17,280 nucleotides of DNA, taken from the NCBI GenBank assembly GCA_913056245.1, contig CAJXME010000002.1, positions 1 to 17,280 of the forward strand, given 5' to 3'. Below, one piece after another: positions 6,900-16,100 of the stretch. Source of the DNA: an uncultured Alphaproteobacteria bacterium. Its GTDB lineage: Bacteria; Pseudomonadota; Alphaproteobacteria; Puniceispirillales; UBA1172. The notes under the pieces were generated by a model. The model did not search any database, was not told the origin of the DNA, and worked only from the letters and a program-made list of their open reading frames with translations. How positions within the stretch are numbered: position 1 is the first letter of the stretch; each line of letters starts with the position of its first letter. A program made the position numbers and the translations under genes.

Positions 6900-8690
6900 A
6901 TGTCTGCTTATGAAATCACGGATCATTACTATGATGTTGTCGTTGTGGGCGCGGGCGGTGCTGGGCTTCGTTCCACCCTCGGCATGGCAACATCAGGGCT
7001 GAAAACCGCTTGTTTGACCAAAGTCTTTCCGACGCGTAGCCATACGGTGGCGGCGCAGGGCGGCATTGGCGCGGCGCTCAACAACATGGGCGAAGGCGAC
7101 AATTGGCGGTTCCATATGTACGACACGGTCAAAGGCTCCGATTGGCTGGGTGATCAAGACGCGATTGAATATATGTGCCGCAACGCTATACCCGCGGTGG
7201 TCGAACTTGAACATTATGGCGTGCCGTTCTCGCGCACCGAAGAAGGCAAGATTTATCAGCGTCCTTTTGGCGGGCATACGCTGGATTACGGCAAGTCGAT
7301 TGCGCGCCGCGCGGCCTCAGCGGCGGATCGCACCGGTCATGCCATTTTGCATACGCTTTACCAGCAATGCTTGAAGCATAAAGCGGAGTTTTTCATCGAA
7401 TATTTTGCCTTGGATTTGCTGATGGATGATGAAGGCGTCTGCCGCGGCGTGATCGCGCTTTGTTTGGAAGACGGCTCGCTTCATCGCTTTCATGGACAGC
7501 GCACGGTGCTGGCAACAGGCGGTTATGGCCGGGTGTATTTTTCCTGCACCTCAGCCCATACCTGCACCGGCGATGGCAATGCCATGGCGTTGCGCGCGGG
7601 CTTGCCGCTTCAAGATATGGAATTTGTTCAGTTTCACCCCACCGGCGTATATGGCGCAGGGGTTCTGATCACCGAAGGCGCGCGCGGCGAAGGCGGGTAT
7701 TTGACCAATTCCGAAGGCGAGCGCTTCATGGAACGCTACGCCCCCACCGCCAAAGACTTGGCGTCACGCGATGTCGTGAGCCGCGCCATGACGATGGAAA
7801 TCAATGAAGGCCGCGGCATTGGCCCCAATAAAGATCATATCTTGCTTCACCTTGAGCATATTGACGCTGATACTTTGGCGGAACGCTTGCCGGGGATCAC
7901 GGAAACCGCGCGGATTTTCTGCGGTGTTGATATTACCAAAGAACCGATTCCGGTTCTGCCAACCGTGCATTACAACATGGGCGGCATCCCAACGAATTAC
8001 CATGGCGAAGTGCTGTCGCCGACGAAAGATAACCCCAATCGCGTGGCGCCAGGATTGATGGCCATTGGTGAAGCGGCTTGCGTATCGGTGCATGGCGCCA
8101 ATCGTTTGGGTACCAATTCGTTGCTCGATATTGTTGTTTTTGGCCGGGCGGCGGCGTATCGGGCGGCGGCGACGGTTGAGGCTGGGGCTTCACACGCGCC
8201 GATCCCAGAAAGCGCCACGGAAAAAGCACTCGATCGGTTTGATCGGATGCGCCACGCCAAGGGCGATACCCATGCCAGTGAAATCCGCAGCGCCATGCAG
8301 GTGGCGATGCAACGCCACGCGGCGGTGTTCCGCTCCAGCGCGTCTTTGACCGAAGGCGTGGAAAAGATGGATCAAGTGGCCAGCCGCATGGCGGATATCG
8401 GCCTTCGCGATCGCTCGCTGATTTGGAACACGGATTTGGTGGAAGCGCTTGAATTGGACAATTTGATGTCGCAAGCTTTAATCACCATGCGCTCGGCGGA
8501 ACAACGCCAAGAATCACGCGGCGCCCATGCCCATGAAGATTTTCCCGAGCGCGATGATAAGGAATGGATGAAGCATACGGTCATGTGGCTCAATGGCGAC
8601 AACGCGTCAGAATTGGGCTATCGGCCGGTTCATCTCAACACCTTGACCAATGAAGTTGAAACCGTGCCGCCCGTGGCGCGGGTGTATTAA
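6900..8690 (+). CDS. sdhA: Succinate dehydrogenase flavoprotein subunit
   Basis: The 596-residue catalytic subunit oxidises succinate to fumarate and passes electrons through FAD to SdhB. The N-terminal dinucleotide-binding [16 protein letters not shown] is at residues 13-28. H48 in [11 protein letters not shown] is the histidine expected to carry covalent 8-alpha-N3-histidyl FAD. Active-site residues seen are H246 (QFHPTG), R290 (SRDVVSR, proton shuttle), H357 (VHYNMGG) and R402 ([11 protein letters not shown]). The C-terminal helical domain ends with the usual conserved short tail, [21 protein letters not shown]. Length is normal (E. coli 588). The start ATG has GAGG at 6889-6892. It lies 25 bases after sdhD and 30 bases before sdhB. 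Confidence 0.99.
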   Translation: MSAYEITDHYYDVVVVGAGGAGLRSTLGMATSGLKTACLTKVFPTRSHTVAAQGGIGAALNNMGEGDNWRFHMYDTVKGSDWLGDQDAIEYMCRNAIPAVVELEHYGVPFSRTEEGKIYQRPFGGHTLDYGKSIARRAASAADRTGHAILHTLYQQCLKHKAEFFIEYFALDLLMDDEGVCRGVIALCLEDGSLHRFHGQRTVLATGGYGRVYFSCTSAHTCTGDGNAMALRAGLPLQDMEFVQFHPTGVYGAGVLITEGARGEGGYLTNSEGERFMERYAPTAKDLASRDVVSRAMTMEINEGRGIGPNKDHILLHLEHIDADTLAERLPGITETARIFCGVDITKEPIPVLPTVHYNMGGIPTNYHGEVLSPTKDNPNRVAPGLMAIGEAACVSVHGANRLGTNSLLDIVVFGRAAAYRAAATVEAGASHAPIPESATEKALDRFDRMRHAKGDTHASEIRSAMQVAMQRHAAVFRSSASLTEGVEKMDQVASRMADIGLRDRSLIWNTDLVEALELDNLMSQALITMRSAEQRQESRGAHAHEDFPERDDKEWMKHTVMWLNGDNASELGYRPVHLNTLTNEVETVPPVARVY

Positions 8691-8720
8691 TCGCTTGTTA
8701 ATGAAGAACAGGACTTGATC

Positions 8721-9500
8721 ATGGCTGAATTTGCACTGCCTCAACATTCCAAAGTTCAAAAGGGTAAAATCCACCCAAAGCCTGAAGGCGCGATGCGCAC
8801 CAAGACGTTTAATATCTATCGCTGGTCGCCAGAAGACGACGGCAATCCAAGGATGGATACCTACACCGTCAATCTCGATGAATGTGGGCCGATGGTGCTG
8901 GATGCTTTGATCAAAATCAAAGGCGAAACCGATCCGTCCCTGACCTTCCGCCGGTCTTGCCGTGAGGGGATTTGCGGGTCGTGTTCAATGAATATCGATG
9001 GCACGAATACCTTGGCGTGTTTGAAATCCATTGATGAAGTCGATGGCGATGTTGATATTTACCCTTTGCCGCATATGCCGGTGATCAAAGACCTTGTGCC
9101 TGATTTAAGCCACGCTTACGCGCAATTGGCCTCGATTGAACCTTGGCTGAAAACCGATAGCAACGCTCCAGAAGGCGAGGAGCGCCGCCAAAGCGTCGAT
9201 GACCGTGATAAAATGGATGGCCTGTGGGAATGCGTCTTGTGCTTCAGCTGCTCAACCTCTTGCCCCAGTTATTGGTGGAATGGCGATCGCTATTTGGGGC
9301 CAGCGGTGTTGTTGCAAGCCTATCGCTGGATCGCCGATAGCCGCGATGAATATACCGGTGAACGGCTTGACGCTTTGGAAGACCCGTTCCGGCTCTACCG
9401 TTGCCACACGATTATGAACTGCACCCAGACCTGCCCGAAAGGGTTGAACCCGGGCAAGGCGATTGCGGAAATTAAGAAACTGCAACTTGAACGCCAGTAA
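8721..9500 (+). CDS. sdhB: Succinate dehydrogenase iron-sulfur subunit
   Basis: The 259-residue SdhB wires electrons from SdhA-FAD to the quinone site. All three clusters can be assigned. The [2Fe-2S] ligands are C80, C85, C88 and C100 in the ferredoxin domain ([10 protein letters not shown]). The [4Fe-4S] ligands are C171, C174 and C177 (CVLCFSC) plus C238. The [3Fe-4S] ligands are C181, C228 and C234. Spacing of the second and third sets is identical to E. coli Sdh[22 protein letters not shown] is a highly conserved SdhB stretch contributing to the quinone pocket. The ATG at 8721 has AGGA (8710-8713) 7 bases upstream; a TTG at 8715 is rejected. The N-terminus is about 20 residues longer than in E. 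coli, common in alphaproteobacteria. Confidence 0.99.
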   Translation: MAEFALPQHSKVQKGKIHPKPEGAMRTKTFNIYRWSPEDDGNPRMDTYTVNLDECGPMVLDALIKIKGETDPSLTFRRSCREGICGSCSMNIDGTNTLACLKSIDEVDGDVDIYPLPHMPVIKDLVPDLSHAYAQLASIEPWLKTDSNAPEGEERRQSVDDRDKMDGLWECVLCFSCSTSCPSYWWNGDRYLGPAVLLQAYRWIADSRDEYTGERLDALEDPFRLYRCHTIMNCTQTCPKGLNPGKAIAEIKKLQLERQ

Positions 9501-9529
9501 ATCTTTTTCGGCCATCAAAGGGGGCGGTG

Positions 9530-10579
9530 ATGCGGTTGCTTGACGATTATCAGCACCGCATTGATGCCGGTATGATCAGCGATGACCCGGCTCAGCGCGC
9601 GGCGATTGTGCCCCTTGATGATCTTTTGCATCACCTCAAAGCGCCGCGGTCTTTTTTTGGTTTTCGTAAAGCCGCTTCCCCTCAAGGGGTTTATCTCTAT
9701 GGCGGCGTTGGCCGCGGCAAATCGATGCTCATGGATCGGTTTGCTGAAGTGGCGCGGCAAGGGGGGATGGCGCTCGCGCGGTTTCATTTTCATGATTTTA
9801 TGACCGCGGTTCACGATCACATTCATCATCCTGATCTCGCCAAGAAAGCGGACCCTGCGCGCCATGTCGCCGCCGCGATATCAAAAGGGGCGCGGGTGAT
9901 TTGCTTTGACGAAATGGAAGTCCGCGATATCGCCGATGCCATGATTCTGGCGCGGGTGATGGGTGGGTTCTTTGACGATGGCGGCGTTCTGGTGGCGACG
10001 TCAAATCGTCACCCTGATGATCTTTATGAAGGCGGGCTTCACCGCGATCGGTTTTTGCCTTTCATCGCCTTGCTGAAAGAAAAAGCCATCTTGCATGAAT
10101 TGCTAAGCCCCACCGATTATCGCCAGCAATTATTGGTGTCACTGCCGGCGTGGTATTGCCCCGATGATGCCGAAGCCGAGGCTTCCATGGCAAAAATCTT
10201 TGGGATGCTGACCGAAGGGCATGAAATTGAACCCGTGAGCGTAACCGTTGCCGGTCGCCACATTCGTTTTGATCATGCGGCCAATAATATTGCCCGTGTT
10301 CATTTTGATGAGGTTTGCAAAACAGCGCTGGCGGCGCGGGATTATTTGGCTTTGGCGGATCGCTATACCGGGCTGTTGATCAGCCATATCCCGCGCCTTG
10401 ATGATACATCGCGCAACGAAACCCGGCGGCTGATGTGGCTGGTGGATGCGTTCTATGATCGTGGGCGGTTTTTGGTCTGTTCCGCCGCCGCCGATATCCC
10501 AAAAATCTATCAAGGCCGTGATTGGGAAAAAGAATTCCCCCGCACCGCGTCGCGATTGACGCAAATGGCCAAAATTTAA
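9530..10579 (+). CDS. zapE: Cell division protein ZapE / AFG1-family ATPase
   Basis: The 349-residue protein is an AFG1-type AAA+ ATPase. Walker A is GGVGRGKS at residues 58-65 (K64) and Walker B is ICFDEMEV with D127 and E128. The DEMEVRDIADAMIL and TSNRHPDDLYEGGLHRDRFLPFI segments are strongly family-specific. In E. coli ZapE associates with FtsZ and acts late in division; the mitochondrial relatives (yeast Afg1, human AFG1L) act in inner-membrane protein quality control. The ATG at 9530 is preceded by an in-frame GTG (9527), and AAAGGGGG at 9517-9524 is the Shine-Dalgarno. It starts 29 bases after sdhB with no terminator between, so it is probably co-transcribed with sdhCDAB. The exact cellular role here is inferred from family. 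Confidence 0.93.
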   Translation: MRLLDDYQHRIDAGMISDDPAQRAAIVPLDDLLHHLKAPRSFFGFRKAASPQGVYLYGGVGRGKSMLMDRFAEVARQGGMALARFHFHDFMTAVHDHIHHPDLAKKADPARHVAAAISKGARVICFDEMEVRDIADAMILARVMGGFFDDGGVLVATSNRHPDDLYEGGLHRDRFLPFIALLKEKAILHELLSPTDYRQQLLVSLPAWYCPDDAEAEASMAKIFGMLTEGHEIEPVSVTVAGRHIRFDHAANNIARVHFDEVCKTALAARDYLALADRYTGLLISHIPRLDDTSRNETRRLMWLVDAFYDRGRFLVCSAAADIPKIYQGRDWEKEFPRTASRLTQMAKI

Positions 10580-10587
10580 CCGCATAG

Positions 10588-10613
10588 GGGCAGTTTTGCT
10601 TGCCCTGATCAGG
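10588..10613. other. Small hairpin and adjoining 10-base palindrome after zapE
   Basis: Nine bases past the zapE stop, GGGCA (10588-10592) can pair with TGCCC (10601-10605). The perfect palindrome CCTGATCAGG (10604-10613) overlaps its right arm. No T-tract follows, so this is not a standard intrinsic terminator. It may be an mRNA 3'-end structure, a protein-binding site, or chance. Confidence 0.25.
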
Positions 10614-10671
10614 CGAATCCGTTAAGTGATTGCACAGAGGGATAAGACCAAAACAAAGGATATCCGCTCCC

Positions 10672-10704
10672 CCCTCACGGTGAGGGATTTGGTGTTCTTT
10701 TATT
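10672..10704 (+). terminator. Weak candidate intrinsic terminator of the sdh-zapE unit
   Basis: CCCTCA (10672-10677) pairs with TGAGGG (10681-10686) around a CGG loop. A T-rich but interrupted tract follows (ATTTGGTGTTCTTTTATT). The stem is short and the U-run imperfect, and the element sits about 90 bases past the zapE stop, so termination would be leaky at best. Confidence 0.3.
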
Positions 10705-10709
10705 CCCCC

Positions 10710-10737
10710 TTTGGTTCGATTTCCCTATGGATATAAT
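10710..10737 (+). promoter_or_regulatory. Candidate sigma70-type promoter for mdh
   Basis: A perfect TATAAT lies at 10732-10737. TTTGGT at 10710-10715 is a moderate -35 with a 16-base spacer (TTGGTT at 10711 gives 15). Transcription would start near 10744, with a leader of about 40 bases containing the mdh Shine-Dalgarno. Its position in the largest intergenic gap after trmD supports a new transcription unit mdh-sucA-sucB-lpd. Confidence 0.5.
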
Positions 10738-10768
10738 TGCTCTGACGGCATGAAACGATGCTGACTGA

Positions 10769-11737
<969 letters not shown>

Positions 11738-11747
11738 AGCAAAAATT

Positions 11748-11775
11748 TGCCGCCAACTCTTGCGGGTTGGCGGCA
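11748..11775. repeat. Strong inverted repeat between mdh and sucA
   Basis: TGCCGCCAAC (11748-11757) is perfectly complementary to GTTGGCGGCA (11766-11775). One more C-G pair and a G-U pair extend the stem to 12 pairs around a TTGC loop. No T-tract follows on the plus strand. On the minus strand the stem runs into AATTTTT, so it would terminate antisense transcription better than the operon mRNA. It begins 10 bases after the mdh stop and may stabilise or process the mdh-sucA transcript. Confidence 0.6.
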
Positions 11776-11804
11776 TCGGGGTTAGTTTAATAAGGCAACG
11801 CACC

Positions 11805-11828
11805 ATGCTGTGGTGCCGGGGGACATAA
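11805..11828 (+). CDS. Possible 7-codon upstream mini-ORF overlapping the sucA start
   Basis: ATG at 11805 opens a frame encoding MLWCRGT and ending at TAA 11826-11828. The final A is also the first base of the sucA ATG (TAATG), a classic termination-reinitiation arrangement. AAGG at 11792-11795 lies 9 bases before the mini-ORF ATG. The sucA Shine-Dalgarno GGGGGA (11818-11823) sits inside the mini-ORF, so its translation could gate sucA initiation. Nothing else supports expression; the overlap could be chance. Confidence 0.3.
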   Translation: MLWCRGT

Positions 11829-14749
11829 TGGATAGCCACCATTCGGAAGATGATTTTCTTTCAGGGGCCAATGCGATTTTCCTAGCTGAAATGCATCAGC
11901 GTTGGCGCCAAAACCCTAATCGCGTGACTTCAGATTGGGCCAATTTCTTTGCCCGCCTCGATGGCATGAACACCGATGCTAATATCGGTTCTGACAAGCC
12001 TGATCTCGGTTGGGGGCGGCCACCGTCGCAAGTGATTGGCGCGGAAGTCGACGCCATTCAGCAAAATCTGGCGCAAAATCTGGCACAAGGCCAAACTAGC
12101 GCGGCGACATCCTCGTCCTTTAGCAATGCTGATATTCGTTCGGCGACATTGGATTCGATTCGCGCCATTATGTTGATCCGCGCTTATCGCATCCGCGGGC
12201 ATTTGATGGCCAGCCTTGACCCTCTCGGTTTAGGCGAGGCGGTGTATCACCCTGAATTGGATTACACCACCTATGGCTTCACCGAGGCTGATTTGGATCG
12301 GCCGATTTTCATCAATTATGTGCTTGGCCTAGAAGTCGCCACCTTGCGTGAGATTCTGTCGATTGTCCGTGACACCTATTGCAGCACGATTGGCGTTGAA
12401 TTTATGCATATCCAAGACCCTGATCAAAAGGCTTGGATTCAGGAGCGTATTGAGGGCATTCGTAACCACACGGATTTCACCAAACGCGGCAAAACCACGA
12501 TTTACGAACGCTTGGTTTCGGCTGAAAATTTTGAGCAATATCTGCATAAAAAATACGTTGGCACCAAACGCTTTGGCCTTGATGGCGGTGAGGCGATGAT
12601 CCCGGCGCTTGAGCAAATCTTAAAGCGCGGCTCGCAATTGGGGCTTGATGAAGTGGTGGTCGGCATGTCGCATCGCGGCCGATTGAACGTCTTGCACAAT
12701 GTGTTGTCGAAACCATTCCGCGCTATTATCTCGGAATTTTTGGGCAACCCCGCCAACCCTGAAGAAGCGGGCGGTTCCGGCGATGTGAAATATCATATGG
12801 GGAATTCCGCGGATCGGGAATTTGACGGCAAAGAAGTGCATTTGACGCTGAATGCCAACCCGTCGCATCTCGAAGTGGTGAACCCCGTGGCCATTGGCCG
12901 AAGCCGGGCCAAACAAAATCAGCGCAAAGACGAAGATCGGACGGCGGTCTTGCCTTTGCTGATCCATGGCGACGCGGCTTTTTCGGGTCAGGGGATTGTG
13001 GCTGAAACTTTCGCGTTTTCGGCGTTGCGCGGCTACCGTACGGGCGGCTCGATGCACGTCATCGTCAATAACCAGATTGGCTTTACCACCGATCCGGCGT
13101 TTTCGCGGTCATCGCCTTACCCCACTGATGTGGCCAAGATGGTGATGTCGCCGATTTTCCATGTCAATTGTGATGACGTGGAATCGGTGGTGCATGTTTG
13201 CCGCATCGCCACGGAATTCCGCCAGCAATTCAAAACCGATGTGGTGATTGATTTGATTTGTTATCGCCGCTTTGGCCATAACGAGGGCGATGAGCCGTCA
13301 TTCACCCAGCCGATGATGTATAGCAAAATCAAATCGCATCCGTCGGTGCGGCAGATTTACGCTGATAAACTGATCGCTGAAGGAACGTTGACGCCCGAAG
13401 AAGCGCAAGCCATCATTGATGAAAATCTGCGCTATCTCGATGCGGAATTTGAAGCCGGCACCAGTTACCGCCCCAATAAAGCCGATTGGCTTGAGGGCAA
13501 ATGGTCAGGTTTCCGCGCCGCCCATGGCGAATCTCGCCGTGGCCAGACGTCGGTGACCGAAGAGCAAATTCAAGTGGTGGCCAAGGCCATGACCACGGTG
13601 CCAGAGGGCTTGGACATTCACTCGAAACTTCAGCGGGTGATCGATGGCCGCAAGAAAGCCTTGGACACAGGACAAGGCCTTGATTGGGCCACGGCTGAAC
13701 AATTGGCCTTTGGCACGTTGCTGCTAGAAGGTCAGTCGGTGCGCTTGTCGGGTCAGGATTCGTGCCGCGGCACGTTCAGCCAACGTCACGCTGTTTTCGT
13801 TGATCAAAACACCGGCGAGCGGCACACCCCGCTCAATCATCTCGGCGTTGAACAAGAACTCTTTGAGGTGATCGACTCGCCGCTATCGGAAGCATCGGTT
13901 TTGGCCTTTGAATATGGGTTTTCGCAAGCCGAGCCAAACGCGCTGGTCATGTGGGAAGCGCAATTCGGTGATTTCGCCAATGGCGCGCAAGTGATTGTCG
14001 ATCAATTTATTTCATCGGGTGAAGCCAAATGGCTCCGCATGAGCGGCTTGGTGATGCTGTTGCCCCATGGTCATGAAGGCCAAGGGCCAGAACATTCATC
14101 GGCACGGCTTGAACGTTATTTGCAGCTCTGCGCCGAAGATAATATGCAGGTGGTCAATTGCACCACCCCGGCCAATTACTTCCACGTCTTGCGGCGGCAA
14201 TTGAAACGTGATTTCCGTAAGCCGTTGATCATCATGACGCCTAAATCCTTGTTGCGGCATAAGCAATGCGTCTCGAGCCTTGACGATTTGACGGGCAGCA
14301 GCACCTTCCATCGTGTCATCGAAGAGCATGATCCAAAGATCGCTAAGAAAGCCGATCGCATCGTGATTTGTTCCGGCAAAGTCTATTACGATTTGCTGGC
14401 GGCGCGCGACGAGGCGGGCATTGATAACATCAGCATCATCCGTCTGGAACAGATTTATCCGTTCCCTCACCGGACGCTTCAACGGGTGTTGTCGGAACGA
14501 CCCGATGCTGAAATTGTCTGGTGCCAAGAAGAGCCGCGCAATATGGGCAGTTGGGATTTCGTCGATCGTCGCATCGAAGCGGTGATGCGCGATGTTGGCG
14601 GCAAGCATCAGCGGCCGATTTATGCCGGGCGTCCCGAAGCGGCGTCTCCCGCAACGGGCAGCATGTCGCGTCACCTCAAAGAGCAGAATAAACTGATCAG
14701 TGAGGCGTTAAAATTGAATGAGGATTCAGTCTCCAAAGTGGCTGAATAA
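11828..14749 (+). CDS. sucA: 2-oxoglutarate dehydrogenase E1 component
   Basis: The 973-residue thiamine-diphosphate enzyme decarboxylates 2-oxoglutarate and transfers the succinyl group to lipoyl-SucB. The N-terminal [19 protein letters not shown] (residues 8-26) is the conserved E1o segment thought to bind the complex core. H282 lies in [11 protein letters not shown]. ThDP/Mg motif residues include D382 in [10 protein letters not shown] and N414-N415 in VNNQIGFTT. The pyrimidine-binding transketolase-like domain starts near residue 635 and includes [15 protein letters not shown]. The C-terminal domain includes [15 protein letters not shown] 11828 with GGGGGA (11818-11823) is preferred over an in-frame GTG at 11810. 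sucB follows after 43 bases. Length is slightly above E. coli (933), as is usual in alphaproteobacteria. Confidence 0.98.
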   Translation: MDSHHSEDDFLSGANAIFLAEMHQRWRQNPNRVTSDWANFFARLDGMNTDANIGSDKPDLGWGRPPSQVIGAEVDAIQQNLAQNLAQGQTSAATSSSFSNADIRSATLDSIRAIMLIRAYRIRGHLMASLDPLGLGEAVYHPELDYTTYGFTEADLDRPIFINYVLGLEVATLREILSIVRDTYCSTIGVEFMHIQDPDQKAWIQERIEGIRNHTDFTKRGKTTIYERLVSAENFEQYLHKKYVGTKRFGLDGGEAMIPALEQILKRGSQLGLDEVVVGMSHRGRLNVLHNVLSKPFRAIISEFLGNPANPEEAGGSGDVKYHMGNSADREFDGKEVHLTLNANPSHLEVVNPVAIGRSRAKQNQRKDEDRTAVLPLLIHGDAAFSGQGIVAETFAFSALRGYRTGGSMHVIVNNQIGFTTDPAFSRSSPYPTDVAKMVMSPIFHVNCDDVESVVHVCRIATEFRQQFKTDVVIDLICYRRFGHNEGDEPSFTQPMMYSKIKSHPSVRQIYADKLIAEGTLTPEEAQAIIDENLRYLDAEFEAGTSYRPNKADWLEGKWSGFRAAHGESRRGQTSVTEEQIQVVAKAMTTVPEGLDIHSKLQRVIDGRKKALDTGQGLDWATAEQLAFGTLLLEGQSVRLSGQDSCRGTFSQRHAVFVDQNTGERHTPLNHLGVEQELFEVIDSPLSEASVLAFEYGFSQAEPNALVMWEAQFGDFANGAQVIVDQFISSGEAKWLRMSGLVMLLPHGHEGQGPEHSSARLERYLQLCAEDNMQVVNCTTPANYFHVLRRQLKRDFRKPLIIMTPKSLLRHKQCVSSLDDLTGSSTFHRVIEEHDPKIAKKADRIVICSGKVYYDLLAARDEAGIDNISIIRLEQIYPFPHRTLQRVLSERPDAEIVWCQEEPRNMGSWDFVDRRIEAVMRDVGGKHQRPIYAGRPEAASPATGSMSRHLKEQNKLISEALKLNEDSVSKVAE

Positions 14750-14759
14750 CACCCTTGAT

Positions 14760-14773
14760 GTGGCCTTGGCCAC
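14760..14773. repeat. Short GC-rich palindrome between sucA and sucB
   Basis: GTGGCC and GGCCAC flank a TT spacer in the 43-base gap between sucA and sucB. The loop of two is too tight for the full stem in RNA, but a 4-5 pair hairpin is possible. It might modulate sucB expression, act as a weak protein site, or be chance. Confidence 0.25.
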
Positions 14774-14792
14774 GCGTCAGAGAGAGAAGACG

Positions 14793-16076
14793 ATGAGCAT
14801 TGAAATCAAAGTTCCGCCGCTTGGTGAATCCGTTGCTGAAGGCACTATTGCCCGCTGGATGAAATCCTTGGGGGATGCGGTCGCTCAAGACGAACCTATT
14901 GCAGAACTTGAAACCGATAAAGTGACCCTTGAAGTACCCGCGCCAGCGGCGGGAGTCTTATCCAGCATTGTTGCCGAAGCAGGCGCGACGGTCAGCATTG
15001 ATGCGGTGATTTCCCTCATGGAAGAAGGCGCGGCGGCGGATGCCCCCAAGGCATCACCAGCGGCGCCTGCGCCAACAGCTCCTCCGGCTACTCCTCCATC
15101 AGCGGCTCCTGCTCCAACTCCTTCGGCTTCAGCATCCTCAGCGGATCACCCGTTATCGCCAGCGGTAAAACGTTTGGTCGAAGAAAACAACCTCGACCCT
15201 CAGCAGATTCCTGCCACGGGCAAAGATGGGCGCTTGACCAAAGGCGATGTTTTGGCCGCCATTGAAACAGGATCGGCGAAGGCCGCCGCTCCCACAACAC
15301 CAAGCCCCGTTTCATCAGCGCCAGTGTCGTCTCAGCCTCCAGCGGCTACACCGCGCGCCGATAACCCTCGCGAAGAACGGGTGCCGATGACGCGGCTTCG
15401 GAAAGTCATTGCCCAGCGCTTGAAAGACGCGCAAAACACCGCCGCCATGCTCACCACTTTTAACGAAGTCGATATGTCCAAAGTGATGGCTTTGCGGTCT
15501 GAATATCGCGATGTCTTTGAAAAAACCTATGGCGTGCGCTTGGGCTTTATGTCGTTCTTTGTCCATGCCGCGATCCATGCGCTGAAAGAATTTCCAGCGG
15601 TGAACGCCGAAATTCATGGCGATGATATCATCTATAAAAACTATTATAACATTGGCGTTGCGGTCGGCACGCCTCAAGGCTTGGTTGTGCCGGTGCTTAA
15701 AGACGCCGATCAAATGAGTTTTGCTGAAACCGAAGCCAGCATCAACGCTTTTGGCCAGAAAGCCCGCGATGGGCAATTGACCATGGATGATATGTCCGGC
15801 GGCACTTTTACGATTTCCAATGGCGGGGTTTATGGCTCAATGCTGTCGACACCGATCTTGAACAAACCGCAAAGCGGCATTTTGGGGATGCATAATATTC
15901 AAAAGCGCGCGGTGGTGGTGTCGTCGTCTTCCGGCGATAGCATTGAAATTCGCCCCATGATGTATTTGGCGCTGTCTTATGACCATCGCATTATCGATGG
16001 CCGCGAGGCGGTGTCTTTCTTGGTGCGGCTGAAAGATATGATTGAAGACCCTCGCCGTCTTCTTCTTGGGCTTTAA
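14793..16076 (+). CDS. sucB: 2-oxoglutarate dehydrogenase E2 component (dihydrolipoyl succinyltransferase)
   Basis: The 427-residue E2 core transfers the succinyl group from the lipoyl arm to CoA. Residues 1-77 form one lipoyl domain, with K43 in [11 protein letters not shown] as the lipoylation site. A long Ala/Pro/Ser linker (about 83-115) leads to the E3/E1-binding domain ([11 protein letters not shown] to KGDVLAAIE, about 117-156). A second Ala/Pro linker (about 158-190) precedes the catalytic domain. Catalytic H398 and D402 occur in SYDHRIIDG, near the C-terminus as expected. The ATG at 14793 gives the standard [13 protein letters not shown] start; an in-frame ATG at 14718 inside sucA is rejected. 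The Shine-Dalgarno is a weak AGAGAG run, so coupling to sucA may matter. A single lipoyl domain and succinyl-type motifs favour SucB over AceF. Confidence 0.98.
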   Translation: MSIEIKVPPLGESVAEGTIARWMKSLGDAVAQDEPIAELETDKVTLEVPAPAAGVLSSIVAEAGATVSIDAVISLMEEGAAADAPKASPAAPAPTAPPATPPSAAPAPTPSASASSADHPLSPAVKRLVEENNLDPQQIPATGKDGRLTKGDVLAAIETGSAKAAAPTTPSPVSSAPVSSQPPAATPRADNPREERVPMTRLRKVIAQRLKDAQNTAAMLTTFNEVDMSKVMALRSEYRDVFEKTYGVRLGFMSFFVHAAIHALKEFPAVNAEIHGDDIIYKNYYNIGVAVGTPQGLVVPVLKDADQMSFAETEASINAFGQKARDGQLTMDDMSGGTFTISNGGVYGSMLSTPILNKPQSGILGMHNIQKRAVVVSSSSGDSIEIRPMMYLALSYDHRIIDGREAVSFLVRLKDMIEDPRRLLLGL

Positions 16077-16100
16077 TCAAACAAGCGAGCGATACATCTG

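Noticed and set aside
11748..11790. mdh-sucA hairpin as a standard intrinsic terminator for mdh
   Set aside because: No T-tract follows on the plus strand, and sucA lies just downstream without a clear promoter of its own.
14718..14792. Extended SucB from ATG 14718
   Set aside because: It would overlap the end of sucA and add 25 residues before the canonical [13 protein letters not shown] start.
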